64,000 bases of DNA from Phytoseiulus persimilis (GCA_037576195.1 CM075103.1:23994001-24058000), one strand, 5' to 3'; shown: positions 1-11,869, numbered from the stretch's first letter. Numbers and translations: made by a program. Notes: a model not told the origin generated them from the sequence alone.

Positions 1-1279
1 CGCGCAGCCGAGAGCCTGCTCTTCAGTGTAAACACCCAGCAGCACTCCCAGGCGGCACTGCTGTAGAGCGCGGGAATTTCAAAAATGCGGCTTCGAAAAG
101 CCGACGAACTTTTTGACTTACCTGATACAAGAGAAGACATCTTTCGATATAAGATAACATATGAGATAAGTGATGAGAGAGTTAGACAGAGCCCGGACGA
201 GAACTGCAGGTGTGCATTGTGTGCGAAGGAATGCTCCCATTATCACCTGTACAGCTATGAAAACTCAAACAACTTTGACCTGAGCAGGTGCGAAATGCAG
301 ATGAATGACAGATTGTAACATATAGAAGCCACCCACACTGATGTTCGGTGATTAGAACGTTTATCAAGGTATGTGATCCATTTCAGCTCGTCATTCAATG
401 ACCCCCATCCGCCCGAACGAACCTGATGGAGCTCTACCAACACCTCTTCGATGAAGATGCATGACTTCTAATGTATATAGATAAACGGAGACTCGATTAT
501 CGTTTTCCTCGAATCTGCGATAGCAATGTAAGAGTGGTATCTCGGTTGGATGAATAACTTCTAGGACCTCGATCCTGATCTGAGCAAAATCGTCCGGCAC
601 CAAAACGACCCCCGTAGAGGTCAAGCGGCTCTCGATGCGCCGCTTGGTGGAGGCTTCGTCGACTTAATTCCGTGAACGTGACGCCGGAGAGAGCCTGACT
701 CGAGAGCTCTTTCCCTCGGCACTGATATAGGCTTCGGAAGAAATAGTCTGTCAAACCCTGATCATTTGATGCTTGGCTGTGAGGTCGCGGGATCTCCACA
801 CGAATTCGAACATCTCTATGTTTCACCTCCAAACATTCGAATGCGTCAGAACTGGATTCCATGCGAGGAAGATGGCAAACATAATCCATACGCAAGTTGG
901 CCTTCGACCCCGTTCGATCGCCCATTTCTTCGACATTTTCGATTCACTTGAAACTTCACATCCGGTCATTAGAAACATTGGCAAAGCCCAGCATCCGGGG
1001 GCTACTGTTCCTAAGCTAATATTCCACGAAACCGAGCAACGAAAGTCTATCCCTGTCGATGCATATCGGGACTGTCATCGACGGAAAGTTCACAGCCTTT
1101 CGACGGAATCGAGCGGAGCTCTATCCGGGAAAACGCTGCGAAAATGTGAATTCACATTCGCCGGATTCGGCTGAAATTATGAGACAAGAAAAGTTTGATA
1201 CTGAGGACGGAACTATATTTGCAAGACGTGGTTCTCGATCTGAAGCTCTTCTAAGATGTAGGTCGGCACAGGGCTCGAA
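1..1279. other. No supported gene; possible 3' end of an upstream coding exon at 1-66
   Basis: Bases 1-66 read as 21 codons ending in TAG at 64-66 and could be the last exon of a gene outside the window, but so short an open stretch is weak evidence. I see no poly(A) signal after it. The rest holds only short overlapping open frames on both strands (the longest about 140 codons at 497-925, minus) with no recognisable domain, and no repeat shared with the rest of the window. Confidence 0.3.
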
Positions 1280-2731
1280 TCACCTTGCCGTTGGTTCGGT
1301 GTGGCTCAAAGCTCCGAACTCCTGGTGGATCTCGATCCACGCAGCCAGTCCCGCCGGAACTCGAGCGCCCTCCTGTGCTGATTTGCAAGCCCTCGCGGCT
1401 AGACAGGAGAGTCGACCCGGTTGATATCGGTCGGAGTCCGTGCCTCTTTTCCCAAGAGTGAGCGCACAGCAAAGAAGCGGCGCGATGTCCGGGAGCACGG
1501 TGCTGGGCGCCTCTTTCGAAATCTGTAGCAGGAGCCCGGCGGAAGAGCTCTCTGAAACCTTCTGACAGGGGAGCCGATCATCCGCCAGGAGTTCAGGATA
1601 CTTGCAAGCTAGCTCCCTGCTCGCTCTGAGGCGCTGCTCAGCCGTGAAGAACAGGCTCGCACCCCTCCCAATGAGGAGCTCGAGGCTCCTGGTCATTGCC
1701 TCCACTTGCCGGAGTGCCCCATCGACCCCCCGATGATCCCATGCTCGGCCTCGGCCGCGCCAGTTGTCGTTGCGAATGCACCGGAGCAGATAGAGCAGAA
1801 GATGGCTAAGGAAACTGTCGAGCGCTTCGCCGGGGATCGAATCAGCGCCGAAGCCCTCGACGAACCAAACCTCGCTCGTCTCGCGAGACAGCTTCAGGTA
1901 CAGAAGAACCTCATGCCACTTCGGAGAAGAGATCATCATCGACTCGAATCTGCGGCAGAATATGCTGTTTAAATCCGCGAACGGATCCCTGAAAATTTCG
2001 CGGATGGACGAAATCCTGAGGTAGAATCGAGTCAGCTGCGAATGCGTTGATACGGCTGTGAGCATCTCATGGAAATGCCTGGAATCCACGAGGCCTAGCA
2101 GACAGCACTGGACCAGGAACTCGGTCGGATGACCTTCGGCGATCTGCTTCTCCATCGCGATGATGTCTTCCAAAGAGTCGAAACACTTCTCCGGCGTGGA
2201 CTGGCGCTTGATGCCTCCCTCATCGCGGATTCGTTGCGCCATGCGGAAGTAGTCGAGTGTTTGCTTGCGACGGAGGCCGGTTCTCCTCGAGAGCTGCCCG
2301 CTCAAGAGCCCGTCGAACACCGTTACTTCGAGGAACTCGCAGGCGGCCGCTCGCGTTTCGGTCGGGAAACCGGAGTCGGGTTTGATCATCCCCAAGACCT
2401 CCTTTTTCAGCCCGAGCCTGGCGAGGATGCTGAAGTTCGGCTGTTCCGCTGTATCCGGAACTTGACGTCTGGTCAACTCACGGAACAGGCCCTTGTACAC
2501 CTCGAGGACTTCACGACCTCGAGGACTCTCTTGAAGAGCGCGCAGCTCCTCCGTCTCCCCCCCTACGGAGTCTAGTAGGTATTTGCGGGTGAAGCACTTC
2601 CACTGTTGTCGCCGGCGGAACATTTTCAGGAGGTGAAGCATGATCGCTCTGAATGAGCCTTCATGAATGAAGGACCCGAGCACGAGGTCGTGCTGGTCGT
2701 CGTCGTTTGAGTATCTCGCGCAGATCCTCAT
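1280..2731 (-). CDS. Intronless hypothetical protein, about 483 aa
   Basis: A single uninterrupted minus-strand reading frame ends with TGA at 1280-1282. The frame is open up to an ATG at 2971, but a TATA box at 2825-2831 lies between that ATG and the next one at 2731, so I place the start at 2731. The protein then begins MRICARYSNDDDQHDLVLGS, about 70 nt into the transcript. It is rich in Leu, Arg and Glu, looks mostly helical, and shows no signal peptide or membrane segment. I do not recognise a family. A faint resemblance in style (long, intronless, helical) to the F-box/LRR gene 5 kb away hints that both belong to expanded intronless families, but I see no F-box. The length of the open frame and its promoter make a real gene likely; a retrocopy is the alternative. 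Confidence 0.6.
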   Translation of the reverse strand: MRICARYSNDDDQHDLVLGSFIHEGSFRAIMLHLLKMFRRRQQWKCFTRKYLLDSVGGETEELRALQESPRGREVLEVYKGLFRELTRRQVPDTAEQPNFSILARLGLKKEVLGMIKPDSGFPTETRAAACEFLEVTVFDGLLSGQLSRRTGLRRKQTLDYFRMAQRIRDEGGIKRQSTPEKCFDSLEDIIAMEKQIAEGHPTEFLVQCCLLGLVDSRHFHEMLTAVSTHSQLTRFYLRISSIREIFRDPFADLNSIFCRRFESMMISSPKWHEVLLYLKLSRETSEVWFVEGFGADSIPGEALDSFLSHLLLYLLRCIRNDNWRGRGRAWDHRGVDGALRQVEAMTRSLELLIGRGASLFFTAEQRLRASRELACKYPELLADDRLPCQKVSESSSAGLLLQISKEAPSTVLPDIAPLLCCALTLGKRGTDSDRYQPGRLSCLAARACKSAQEGARVPAGLAAWIEIHQEFGALSHTEPTAR

Positions 2732-2824
2732 TCTTGCTGGAGCTGGTTCTGTTTGCTGAGTAGCGGAGTTGCTTGAGTCTTGAGAGCTGTGCGCCTGGTT
2801 GTTATTTCGGCAATCGGCTCCTCG

Positions 2825-2831
2825 TTTTATA
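2825..2831 (-). promoter_or_regulatory. TATA box deciding the start of the 1280-2731 gene
   Basis: TATAAAA on the minus strand. Transcription would begin about 30 bases downstream, near 2800, so the ATG at 2971 would lie outside the message and the ATG at 2731 becomes the first in-frame start. Confidence 0.5.
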
Positions 2832-3170
2832 CGCGATTCTCTGATGTTCGGGGAGAGAGCTCGAGCCCCCGTTCGGGGCGAGGAGGACGCTCTCAAGAGC
2901 AGCCCAACAGCCTTCTCAGCTTTTCGTCGTTGCGGTTTCGGTTGAGGCTTGGGGTCCGCTAGAAAGCGCAACGCACCTCCAATGCATGCATCCGTCGGGC
3001 GCCTCTGGGTGCAGCCGGTCTCCCAGAATGCCTAAGCCAACTTCACAGCGTAAACTTAGCAATTCCATGTTTCGGGTCGGAACAGATTGTTCCGCAGCTT
3101 ATGGGAACTTCTCGACTCGGGAATCGAGCGAGAGAACTGAGAGGAGAAGTATTTCAGGTGAGTATCCTTA
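2832..3170. other. Spacer, no gene
   Basis: The minus-strand frame is open here (2732-2971) but lies mainly upstream of the TATA box. I see no other feature before the Helitron at 3171. Confidence 0.4.
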
Positions 3171-3611
3171 TCCTTACTATAATATATATAATCGGCTTAG
3201 TCTGTCAGTTTGTCCGCACTTTTTGTGAAAGACATGAGTGTGATACCGGGACAAATCTGAACACACTCTCCCGAATCTGGAGAGGTGATTCCGGAAGAAG
3301 TCTGACCATACATTTTAAAAGCTGGAGGGGTGATTCCGGGACCAATGTGAGCATTACTTTCCAGCTCTGGAGGGGTGATTCCGGGATCAATCTGAGCATT
3401 ACTTTCCAGCTCTGGAGGGGTGATTCCGGGACCAATGTGAGTATTACTTTCCAACTCTGGAGGGGTGATTCCGGGACCAATGTGAGTATTACTTTCCAAC
3501 TCTGGAGGGGTGATTCCAAGACCAATCTGACCATACTTTTCAAAATCAGAATGCTGACCCAGTAAAACGAGAGAAAAGTGCCTCGATGGCAGGGAGCGCC
3601 GTCCAACCGCG
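3171..3611 (+). mobile_element. Helitron copy A, 3'-truncated, with a short 45-bp array
   Basis: It begins with TCCTTACTATAATATATAAT directly after an A, the same 5' end as Helitron E (43670, minus). About six units of the 45-bp minisatellite follow at 3260-3545, then the non-repeat segment that in Helitron E precedes the 3' hairpin (cagaatgctgacccagt and onward). Similarity to E stops near 3611, just before the hairpin, so the 3' terminus is missing. There is no coding capacity. Confidence 0.75.
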
Positions 3612-4983
3612 CGAATGGAAGGTATCCACCAGAGCCCAAGATGCGCGCTGCTGCTCAAAGTCACCGTTGGAAATACTCTGGGGGCTAGCGTTGCAGACAT
3701 CGGTCGGCTTGCCGGTCTTTTCAGTAATAGGGCCAGGGAGCCGATGAGAAGAACTGATTCGCAGAGAAACACGATTGACAGATTGAGCGGACGTTGGTCG
3801 GGGTTACTCCCGAAAAACTGGGGCGGCTACCGAGCTCAAAACTATTCAAAACCTGAGCATAAGTTCGTGAAAGCCTCTCTCGATCGGGGTTCCGGATACA
3901 ATAAGAGTCGTATCGGGCTGCTTCTGCCATGGGGCGAGAACCACTTAATTTCTATGGGAAAACTCCTGTCATGAGAAACGAACCTCACTCCCTGAACAGA
4001 ATGCACCTCTCCAGCCAAAGCTTGTTCATGCCATGCCTGACATCTGCGGGAATGAGGTGAACGTTTGCCTGCCGACTTTCACCCGTGTAGATGGAGTTTT
4101 GACCGAATACTGGACATCGAAATTGTGTGAGGCGTGAGCTGACGATGGCACGATGGATGTGTTTGAAAGCCAGATTTTTTAGTTTGCTGAGCTCGACTGG
4201 ACCATTAGTACTCAAGAAACAGTGATATCCGGATTCATCGGAGGAAGCTGTATCAGAAGCGTGAGAGCTGTCTCAGCCCACGCCGTCACCAACAAGGCCA
4301 GAGCGTTGGAGTGCCATCAAAGGGAACGTTTCGTCTCACCAAGTAATGGACTCCGTGGTGGCCGTTGCACTTCGTTGACATATCGAGCTCCATCGATCTC
4401 AGAGCCTCGAAGGGCTTTTTGGGAAATCGGGAAAAAGCTCCGGAATGAGTCCGCGGGAACCTATCCACCGGTGTCGGTGTCCCTGAGTCCCAAGCGCATT
4501 GGGCAGCCCTCGGTCGGTAATGAGAGTTACCGACTTATTGATTCAGGCGTTAGCGGGTGAGCAGAGAACTGTCAGTAGTCGCTCGTCTTTTCGTTCCATC
4601 ACCATTTAGGATATGAATTTTCACTCAAAAAACTAAAATAACATTTTCGCATCAAAAGCTCAACGATGACTGCCATGGATCGCGGATCTGATTTCCATTG
4701 TTCGAAGGCCGTTGATTTTACAGGGGCTTTGAACGAGAAAGTCACTCTGTGCCAATCAATCGATGGAGCTCTGTGAAAGACGCGTGGCCTTCGTATTCAC
4801 GTGATAGTGTCACAAGAATGTTCCTTCCTGGCAGCGAGCTTGGGAGTCACTGTGAGGTCATAGCCCATGTGAGAGTGTGAACCTCCTTTGAAGCTGGCCG
4901 AGATATCAGGGAGTTTCCGAGATGGAGAAGCGTTAAGTGCGAACAACCGACGTCACGCTGATTCTTCGTACAGGGGGAAGCGT
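3612..4983. other. No supported feature
   Basis: Only short unsupported open frames (for example 4222-4560, plus, of shuffled composition). No domain, RNA gene or repeat shared with the rest of the window was seen. Confidence 0.4.
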
Positions 4984-5645
4984 AAATTTCTATATCAGCG
5001 CTGTAGCACCAGCTTTTCTTGACATATGGCGATTTCAAGCCATGGCTCGATTCCGTCATTGCCGCCGAACGAGGGGTAGCCGGGAACTGATACTTGCCGT
5101 GGTTGCTCCGCACGGGGTCCGGCTAATTCGAAGGAATTCTCAGCGGAATCCGTCAACATGAGCAGCAATAATCTAGGAATCTCCTCGGGTCTTTGGAAGA
5201 AACACAGCAATCTTCTTGTCCTGGTGATTGCCCCAAATATGATTGTTGTTTTTACACCGCAACCAGACAGTTCACTGAGTCAATCAGAATCGGTATTCGA
5301 CTTATCGGAATTGGAAAAGTCCGTAGGTATCGGAAAATTACCGTCGCACGGTACTTCATGCTTGCCTCATATTCACAGCGGAGCGTGAGCGGCTGTGTTG
5401 GTCCCATACACATGAGCCTGTCCAAACTGTGAGACGGTCTTGGACATCCTGTGATTCAGAAATGATACCAAACGCTTGAAGGGATTCGGAGTGAAAACGA
5501 GTCGAAGAGAGCATCGAAATACTTTTATCCGCCCAGCTCGACGACCCTCGATGATATTGAAAACCCACTGGAGCAGAGAACTTTCAAGGTCCGGCTGAGG
5601 TTCCGTGCAATGTTACATCTTAGTCGGGAACGCACACACACGGCA
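4984..5645 (+). repeat. Dispersed 660-bp repeat, copy 1
   Basis: This segment matches 12744-13405 in the same orientation over its whole length with scattered substitutions; for example both contain tatatcagcgctgtagcacc at the left and ggattcggagtgaaa near the right. It contains no convincing gene. The left edge (gctgtagcaccagc) resembles the edge of the foldback elements at 18.6 and 28.5 kb, so it may be a non-autonomous DNA transposon of that group. It abuts Helitron relic B. Confidence 0.8.
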
Positions 5646-6150
5646 TGTCGTGGGGCGGCTCACAAGGAAGGACATGGGCCAGCGACCCCCTCCCCTCCTC
5701 TCGCTTCGCCATTCAGCCCAACTGTGACTATTTTGCTGATTTCCGACAAATTCTGATGTATTGCTTGAATCAGACAAACCGCCGCGTTCCATTCGTTCAA
5801 AATGAAGGTTTCCAACGGGGAATCACTCTCGGCGAACTCATCGAATCTCTGCTGATGAATCGATAAGCCCTCGGACCCCCTCCATACTATTCCCGGTATT
5901 CGAGTCCTGACGATAAGGTGCACCGGCCCGGTATGACGCCAGCCAGACTCCTTGGCCTCTCTTCGAGGTCATGGGATACCCTCCCCTTGCATGTTGTGGA
6001 ATGTTTAAAAAAGATGGACGGGGAGACTTTTCGGGCACAGTGGAGGTGCTTTCGGGACCGATCTGACCATATTCTCAGAAATCTAGGAAGGGTATCCCGG
6101 GGTCGATCTCACCACACTTTTCGGAGTGTAGGTAGGTGATTCCGGTATCG
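5646..6150 (+). mobile_element. Helitron relic B, strongly decayed
   Basis: Bases 5655-5720 and 5920-5990 match the 5' module of Helitrons D and F (ggcggctca, the C-rich run, ggtgcaccg, atgacgccagccagac). Two or three degenerate 45-bp units follow at about 6040-6150. Neither terminus is recognisable. No coding capacity. Confidence 0.6.
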
Positions 6151-7493
6151 ATATCACCTGTCGGGGTATTCGAAACTGCCGCCGATGACGAGTAGAGTAC
6201 ACACGGTCATGTCAGACGCATCAAATCACCGCCCGTTTTGCCTTCATTGGGGACTGGCGCATGAACAATGATTCGTGAGGATTTCGGAGGATCGAACGTC
6301 AGATAAGAGTATCAATCAGTCTTGCCTCGATGTCTGATGAGCAACGAAGTCCAAGTGTCAGTACGTAGGGCTTAGCTCAACCACGACTTATTCCGTCGTG
6401 GATTTGTTAACAGTGAGGGGCTTGGAGAGCGAAGCTTTCTTCTGAACGGATTATGATTTTCTCTGGTACAAATCTTTGGAGTTTTTTTCGTGGCTCACAT
6501 ATGTTCCGTGGAATATGAGTGCTAGCCCGGTGCCCAGCCATCAACATATAATCGACGAGCGGGGACTATGTAGTTGATAACATAAAGCGTGCCCGCCCGG
6601 GATGACGTCATCACAACTGATATGCCAGCCGTTGGGAACTGGTATCCTACGGTGGCTGCTCCGCTAGTCCCCATTTCATGCGAAACAGGCGGCGGTTTCA
6701 TGCACCTGCACTGCGCGGGCCCTGATCATCTTTATCGGCGATTGTACGCATTCCCGACTCGCATTCTTTGAACTCGGAGCACGTGAGTGGGGGTCGCAAA
6801 AATTCACGAGTCCGAGTCTGCGACCCCTACTCGTGAGCATTCAGAAACATTTGGGGTTGCGGTGGAATGCTTCTGCAGGTTTTCTGTGAATTTTGAAATG
6901 TGGTGAAGCCTCGTTTCGCGATTCTCAGCTCGATGGTCCGTTGAGCGGATTCTGGCATCCCAGATTTCTCCGGGGAGCCTCCTAGCCTTTCGCCAGGGGT
7001 TAAATGGGGCGAGTGCGGCATTTCATCGTGCCAGTCCATTCGCGATTATTCGTGGTTTTTGGTACACAGCGTCAGGGAACCTCACGGAATGCGATGCATC
7101 GGCCATGGCTTCGGAGGATTCGCAGTTCTCGAGGTATTCCCAGTGTTTCTGCTTTTTCAGCTTTTTCAAGACAGCCTTTTGTCAAATTTTTCGCAAGAAA
7201 CGGAATATTCCCGCAATAAAAACTGTTGATGAGGATGAGTATATGCTTGCGCTCAAACCGGCTCATCACGGGAAGAAAGTGCGGGAGCTGTTGGGATTGT
7301 GATCCACGGACAGACGTTAATTGGTATCCTCCAAGCCAACGAGCTGAGTAATTGTAGTTCGAGCTGAATTTTAGTCGGGGTCATGAGCTATGTAGAAACC
7401 TCAATGGCTGCCCATCAGACGACCAGGGGGCGCCACCGCTGGAGAGAGCTCGAGTCCGGTGAGGGTTTTCTTGAGAGGGCTTTGAGTCTGGTT
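6151..7493. other. No supported gene; one hairpin
   Basis: No gene is supported. An imperfect inverted repeat at about 6779-6837 (arms containing gggggtcgca and tgcgacccc) could fold. The remainder shows nothing I recognise. Confidence 0.4.
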
Positions 7494-7500
7494 TATTAAG
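7494..7500 (+). promoter_or_regulatory. Candidate TATA element of the F-box gene
   Basis: TATTAAG, with a TCAG initiator-like motif at 7517-7520, 25 bases downstream. This would give a leader of about 85 nt to the ATG at 7604. The match is not a perfect TATA box. Confidence 0.35.
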
Positions 7501-7603
7501 CGGTCTGAATCGAGTCTCAGGCTACTTTCTGTGAGGTTTCACAGTGTGTGGATCGCGTCACTGGTTCTTTGTTTCTTCGAAACGGCTTCGTTACCCGTGC
7601 AAG

Positions 7604-9472
7604 ATGAATCTCATCGATCTCCCCGAAGACGTCCTGTATCTCATCGCCCGAGAGCTGGATATCGTGAGCTTGGCGACTTTCCAAAGGCTGCATCCACGCC
7701 TCCTTGAAGCATCGAATGGTGTTCGCAAGCTTTCGGTCAAGGCGGAGACCATCTCAGACGCAGAACTGGACTCGCTCGACATGAACGGGGGCAGGGTGTG
7801 CTTGCTCGACCTCCAGAACTGCGGGTCGTCTGGTGACCTCATCCAGGAAGTCATCAACCAGTGCCCCAACGCGACGGAGGTGAACTTGGTGAATTCGACC
7901 CTGCAGTACTCGAGAATCCTCGAGGTTCTCGAGCCGCTCGAGGAGCTGACAACTTTGAAGCTCACTTTGACGGCTTCCGAGGACATCGTTCTAAGTGAGA
8001 GTCAACGTGCACTATTCCGAAATGTTCGGAAGCTCTACGTGGAAATCAGGCCCTATCATCCGCCGATGGCGCTCCTGATCGATCTCATGAATGTCAGTGA
8101 TTCGCTCGAGGAGTGCCACATCAACATCGTCGGCGAAGCCAACTTCCCACACTGGAATGACGCCTTACTGCCCGTCTTGGAGGCGAAACGATGGAGAACT
8201 CTCCACACATTCATCTGCACCAGTTATCACTCGAAGAACGAACGAGCTCGCATGAAGCTCTTGGAGTGCGTGTTCAGTGAAAACTGGAGTGAGGCAGTAG
8301 AGACATGGCTGCGCAGTGCGAAAAAATGCTTCATCTTCGAACGCGGGAATTTCAACGGGATTCCTGCCCGTTCTAAACCAGACGCCCACGGGGAACCCCA
8401 AGCTTTGAGCCGACACCTCGAGGTCGAGCTCACCGAAGAAAATGGTCGGGCGACCCTCTTCGAGTCCGAATGGGGGAAGCCCACTTCACTGCGCCTAGTC
8501 GACCCCACTCGTGCAGAGAACATCCTGCGTTATCACGACTTGAATCGGTGCTTGTCGACAGCGCTGATCGAACTAGACTTCAGCAATTGCCACTGCGAGT
8601 TCAAGGACGCAACGAAGTTGGACCTGGCAAATCTGGCTCCCTGCCTCGAAACACTGGCCGTTCCACAGTGTTTCCTCTTCCCGACTTGGCTGTCGGACGA
8701 GATTCGACGGCGGCCCGATTCACCGAAACTATTTCCGAACACGCTGTCGGGTCTCGTCAAATTGAGAAAGTTCATCGTAAAGGCGGAACAGCATAGGCCC
8801 GGCTGCGATACCATGGATTGCAGTTGTGATTCAGATTGGTATGCGTCAAAATGTTCGGGCTGCCGTGCGGCGCTCACTTCGACCAGGTTCCCCGTGTTGG
8901 AGACTCTCGAGAGTCTCGAGGAGCTCACGCTAGACAACGTCTGGGCGACAAAATGCTTGTACCGGAGCTTGGCACATCCCAAGGTACATACTGTGCGCTC
9001 AGGTTTGCGGGACTACAGCGAGGTGGAGGGCTTGCGGGGCTTCTTGAATGCCTGCTCAAGCTTGAAGAAGCTCAAGCTCAGAGTTGGTGAGACTGTCACT
9101 CTCAGGACGGGACTTCCACACGACTTCTGGAGGGATCTTGCTGAAGGACCCTACTTAAACCAGCTGTGCGTGGAAGCCGAACGCCCGAGGAGTCTTGCGG
9201 TGCCTGTTTTCGAGAGCTATATCCAGCGCATTCTAGAGAAGTCGAAGCTTTTCCACCTCCACAACCCTCGTCGAGGTGTGAGGGATTCGCTGGTGAGACG
9301 CTTCGAAAGCCTGAGGGCGCTGGAGGAACACGGGCGAAAGGTTCTCGTCGCGGAGAAATGCCCAACTGAGGGAAATCTGGGGGATCGATTCGCGAACGGG
9401 CGTTTCCCCGGACGCGCCCTCTGTTCTGGCGAACCTCTCGTCGGCTATGTTAAACCGAGCGCATGGGAATGA
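7604..9472 (+). CDS. F-box/leucine-rich-repeat-like protein, intronless, about 622 aa
   Basis: The frame is open from an ATG at 7544, but the ATG at 7604 places the F-box at the N-terminus, as is usual. The first residues, MNLIDLPEDVLYLIARELDI, followed by VSLATFQRLHPRLLEAS, are a classic F-box (LPxDVLxxI...L...L). Such proteins hold substrates for SCF ubiquitin ligases by binding Skp1. The rest has recurrent Leu-spaced segments with LxxLxL or LEELTxL patterns (about residues 70-130, 350-400, 425-470 and 485-520), consistent with degenerate leucine-rich repeats that would bind the substrate. A Cys-rich patch (about residues 400-420) interrupts the repeats. The gene has no introns, which suggests a retrocopy-derived or expanded family. 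A poly(A) signal follows 100 bases after the stop. The substrate is unknown. Confidence 0.85.
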   Translation: MNLIDLPEDVLYLIARELDIVSLATFQRLHPRLLEASNGVRKLSVKAETISDAELDSLDMNGGRVCLLDLQNCGSSGDLIQEVINQCPNATEVNLVNSTLQYSRILEVLEPLEELTTLKLTLTASEDIVLSESQRALFRNVRKLYVEIRPYHPPMALLIDLMNVSDSLEECHINIVGEANFPHWNDALLPVLEAKRWRTLHTFICTSYHSKNERARMKLLECVFSENWSEAVETWLRSAKKCFIFERGNFNGIPARSKPDAHGEPQALSRHLEVELTEENGRATLFESEWGKPTSLRLVDPTRAENILRYHDLNRCLSTALIELDFSNCHCEFKDATKLDLANLAPCLETLAVPQCFLFPTWLSDEIRRRPDSPKLFPNTLSGLVKLRKFIVKAEQHRPGCDTMDCSCDSDWYASKCSGCRAALTSTRFPVLETLESLEELTLDNVWATKCLYRSLAHPKVHTVRSGLRDYSEVEGLRGFLNACSSLKKLKLRVGETVTLRTGLPHDFWRDLAEGPYLNQLCVEAERPRSLAVPVFESYIQRILEKSKLFHLHNPRRGVRDSLVRRFESLRALEEHGRKVLVAEKCPTEGNLGDRFANGRFPGRALCSGEPLVGYVKPSAWE

Positions 9473-9574
9473 TTCTGCTTCTGTTAGGTACGCCTGGATG
9501 TATATTGTATGAATAGAGATGTTGTTCCAGACTGCGGCAATGAAAAATGAATATGAAATATCATTAGGAACTAC

Positions 9575-9580
9575 AATAAA
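9575..9580 (+). terminator. Poly(A) signal of the F-box gene
   Basis: AATAAA, 103 bases after the TGA, followed by a T/GT-rich stretch at about 9583-9615, as expected of a cleavage site. Confidence 0.65.
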
Positions 9581-9600
9581 AATTATTTATTTTAGCATGT

Positions 9601-11000
9601 ACAGTGTTTATTCGTCGATGATTGATGGTTCTGGTCTCAAACTACATCGGGTCATTCAGCTATGAGAGGTTCTTCATCGTCGATCTCTTCGAACCGTGGC
9701 TGAGGAATTCTAACTCTGGGGCTGCGTTCCGCTGCTTTTTTCGTGATTTTGTTCGTCCGTCCTCAGTTCCCCATGTATTCCAGGGTGAAACCAGTCTGTC
9801 TGATTCTAATAAGGACACCAGATAAACGCCTTAACCTGCATGCCAGGGACGTTTTCCTAGGCGTTTTTGTGAGTGATACCAATGTTCAATGTATAGCTTA
9901 TTGCTGGATCACGTTGAGTTTCTCACCGGAAATTCTTGAGAACAATAATCAGAGGCCCTACGGACTCGAATCATGAGAAACACAACTTAATTAGCGGAAT
10001 CTTCCTACCTGTTATACTACAATATGTCAAGAGATTCAAGTTGTGAGCGTTTATAATTCAAATCGAGGCGCCATTCCAACGGCGTGAGCGCAACACACCA
10101 GCTTGCCTTCTACTTGAATAAATGAGAGACAGAGAGATGTGCGTGTAGAAGAAGCCAATGTGTTCTTCGTAACTCCTAGAAACTAGTGAAAATCCCGCAA
10201 ATTTCTCACACAATGCATATGTTTGTAGCTTCCTCCACAGTGGAAACAGTGATTCCATCGGGGTCTTCCTTCTCGTCCCCCCTCGTTCTCTGACAAAATC
10301 GGAACGTCAGTACGTGACCGCGGGAGATGACGTTCCGGACTGCGAATCTCGCTCCCAGAGGCGTTCGCTCGATCATTCTCCAGTGTCCTTCTCGATGTCT
10401 CGTTATTATATGAGGAAGTTTCTCTTCAACTGCTCTTCAGGTGTGGGCATATCATGCCGTCGTTTAGCCACGCGAATACACCTTGAGCTTGAACGAAGTG
10501 TTCACGGCCATATTGCATTGGAACTCGGCGAGCGCGCCCTGGAGTTCAATTTCGACTACCGCAAGACCAACCAAGAATAGTGGAATCATCCAGGGAGGGG
10601 GAGGGGGGCGCAGATCGTCCCAATGATCGAAACCGTCCGCCAACAACGCCACACGATACGAAATAACCATCGCAACACCCCATGTCCGCCTTCATTTCTT
10701 CGACTAAGGGAGCTCAGTTAACTTTCCAGCGAATAAATTGGTTTAACTGAGTTCCGAAAACTTGAGTCCAACTAACTTTGTGTTCGCATTCAGAAAAGTC
10801 AACGATTCAAACCATTCTACTGGCGGGCCTGGCGGATGCTCTCAGGTCACTCTACAGGTTGGCAGAATGGAAGAATCTGTAGCGGTACCGCACTTTCGTG
10901 TCCCACGACGAGAAAAATACGGTCTCAAGAAAGAAAGAGAAAAGCCCCAGATTGCCTCCTGACTGCAACTTCCTGCTCTTCGGACATTTTCGTACCCTCC
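9601..11000. other. No supported feature
   Basis: Only short open frames with no domain. No repeat shared with the rest of the window was seen. Confidence 0.35.
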
Positions 11001-11004
11001 ATTC

Positions 11005-11330
11005 TTGATCAGCAATTCCTGGGCGGCGAGCCAAGTGCTTGTGGAGCCTTAATTTACTGAAAGTTCGGCTGTTCGGACAGATAGTTCCTGGGCGGCAAGC
11101 GAGTCACTTGCTAGGCCTTCGTGAATTGATACGGCAGGTAGGTGACTCGTAAGCGGCAATCAATGCACTCGTTCAACCGAGACGGAGTCATAGTTCAGCT
11201 GGAAAGTTTTCGGCATCAAGCAGGTCGCTCGACGCCCAGGGAAAACGAGTCGATCGAATACTTTGGATAGTTACGAGCAGCAATATCTAGTCAATTCGAT
11301 TCTAGTCCCTCCTTCCCATCGACTTGAGTG
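11005..11330 (+). repeat. Possible degenerate tandem repeat, period about 65 bp
   Basis: The first two units share attcctgggcggc / gttcctgggcggc with matching Cs and Gs downstream (near 11010 and 11080). Up to three weaker units seem to follow near 11140, 11205 and 11266. The later units are very divergent, so the array may have only two real copies. Confidence 0.35.
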
Positions 11331-11869
11331 CCTTCGGAAGGAATTCCTAGTCTGTTCGCCCCTCCCTAGATTTTTTTCGAGCGACATTCAGGCTGGCCCA
11401 TTCAACTAGACACTCTCCTTTATCGATTCTCTCACAGCTAAGGAGCCCCCAAAAGTTCGATAACAGTGTACGCCTCATTTTTCGAGTCGGAAACAAATTT
11501 TCCCAGTTATGACTGCACTTGAGTCACTCCTGGATCCGCCACTGCGCATGTTCATGGGTGTAAGACCGCCGTATCTCTTGCGTCTTCGCGAACTGCATTC
11601 GGCAGTAGAAGCAGTGTATCCGGTTTTTACACGCACTGTCCACGGAGAGCGCCTCCTGGGCTCCTCGGGATGTTGGTCTCCGCCCTGATGAGTTCCGCGT
11701 CGGCTCCTGCCTGAAGGTGGGTTTTCAGGTGTTCGAAAGTACCCAGTCCTGGTTCGGACGTCCAGCAGTTCAGAGTGATTGAGATAGTTCGATCAGGGCC
11801 GCAGCCCACCCAGATTTCTGCGATGCTTAAAAACGAGGCTGACTGTTCCATTATGCGCAAAGCGTATTT

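Noticed and set aside
497-925. 142-codon minus-strand frame as a gene
   Set aside because: No domain, no promoter or poly(A) signal, and other frames are open over the same bases.
2732-2971. Upstream ATG (2971) as the start of the 1280-2731 gene
   Set aside because: It lies upstream of a good TATA box, so it would not be in the transcript; the extra 80 residues are low-complexity and basic.
7544-7603. First ATG (7544) as the start of the F-box gene
   Set aside because: The F-box begins directly at the second ATG; the 20 extra residues match nothing. It cannot be fully excluded.
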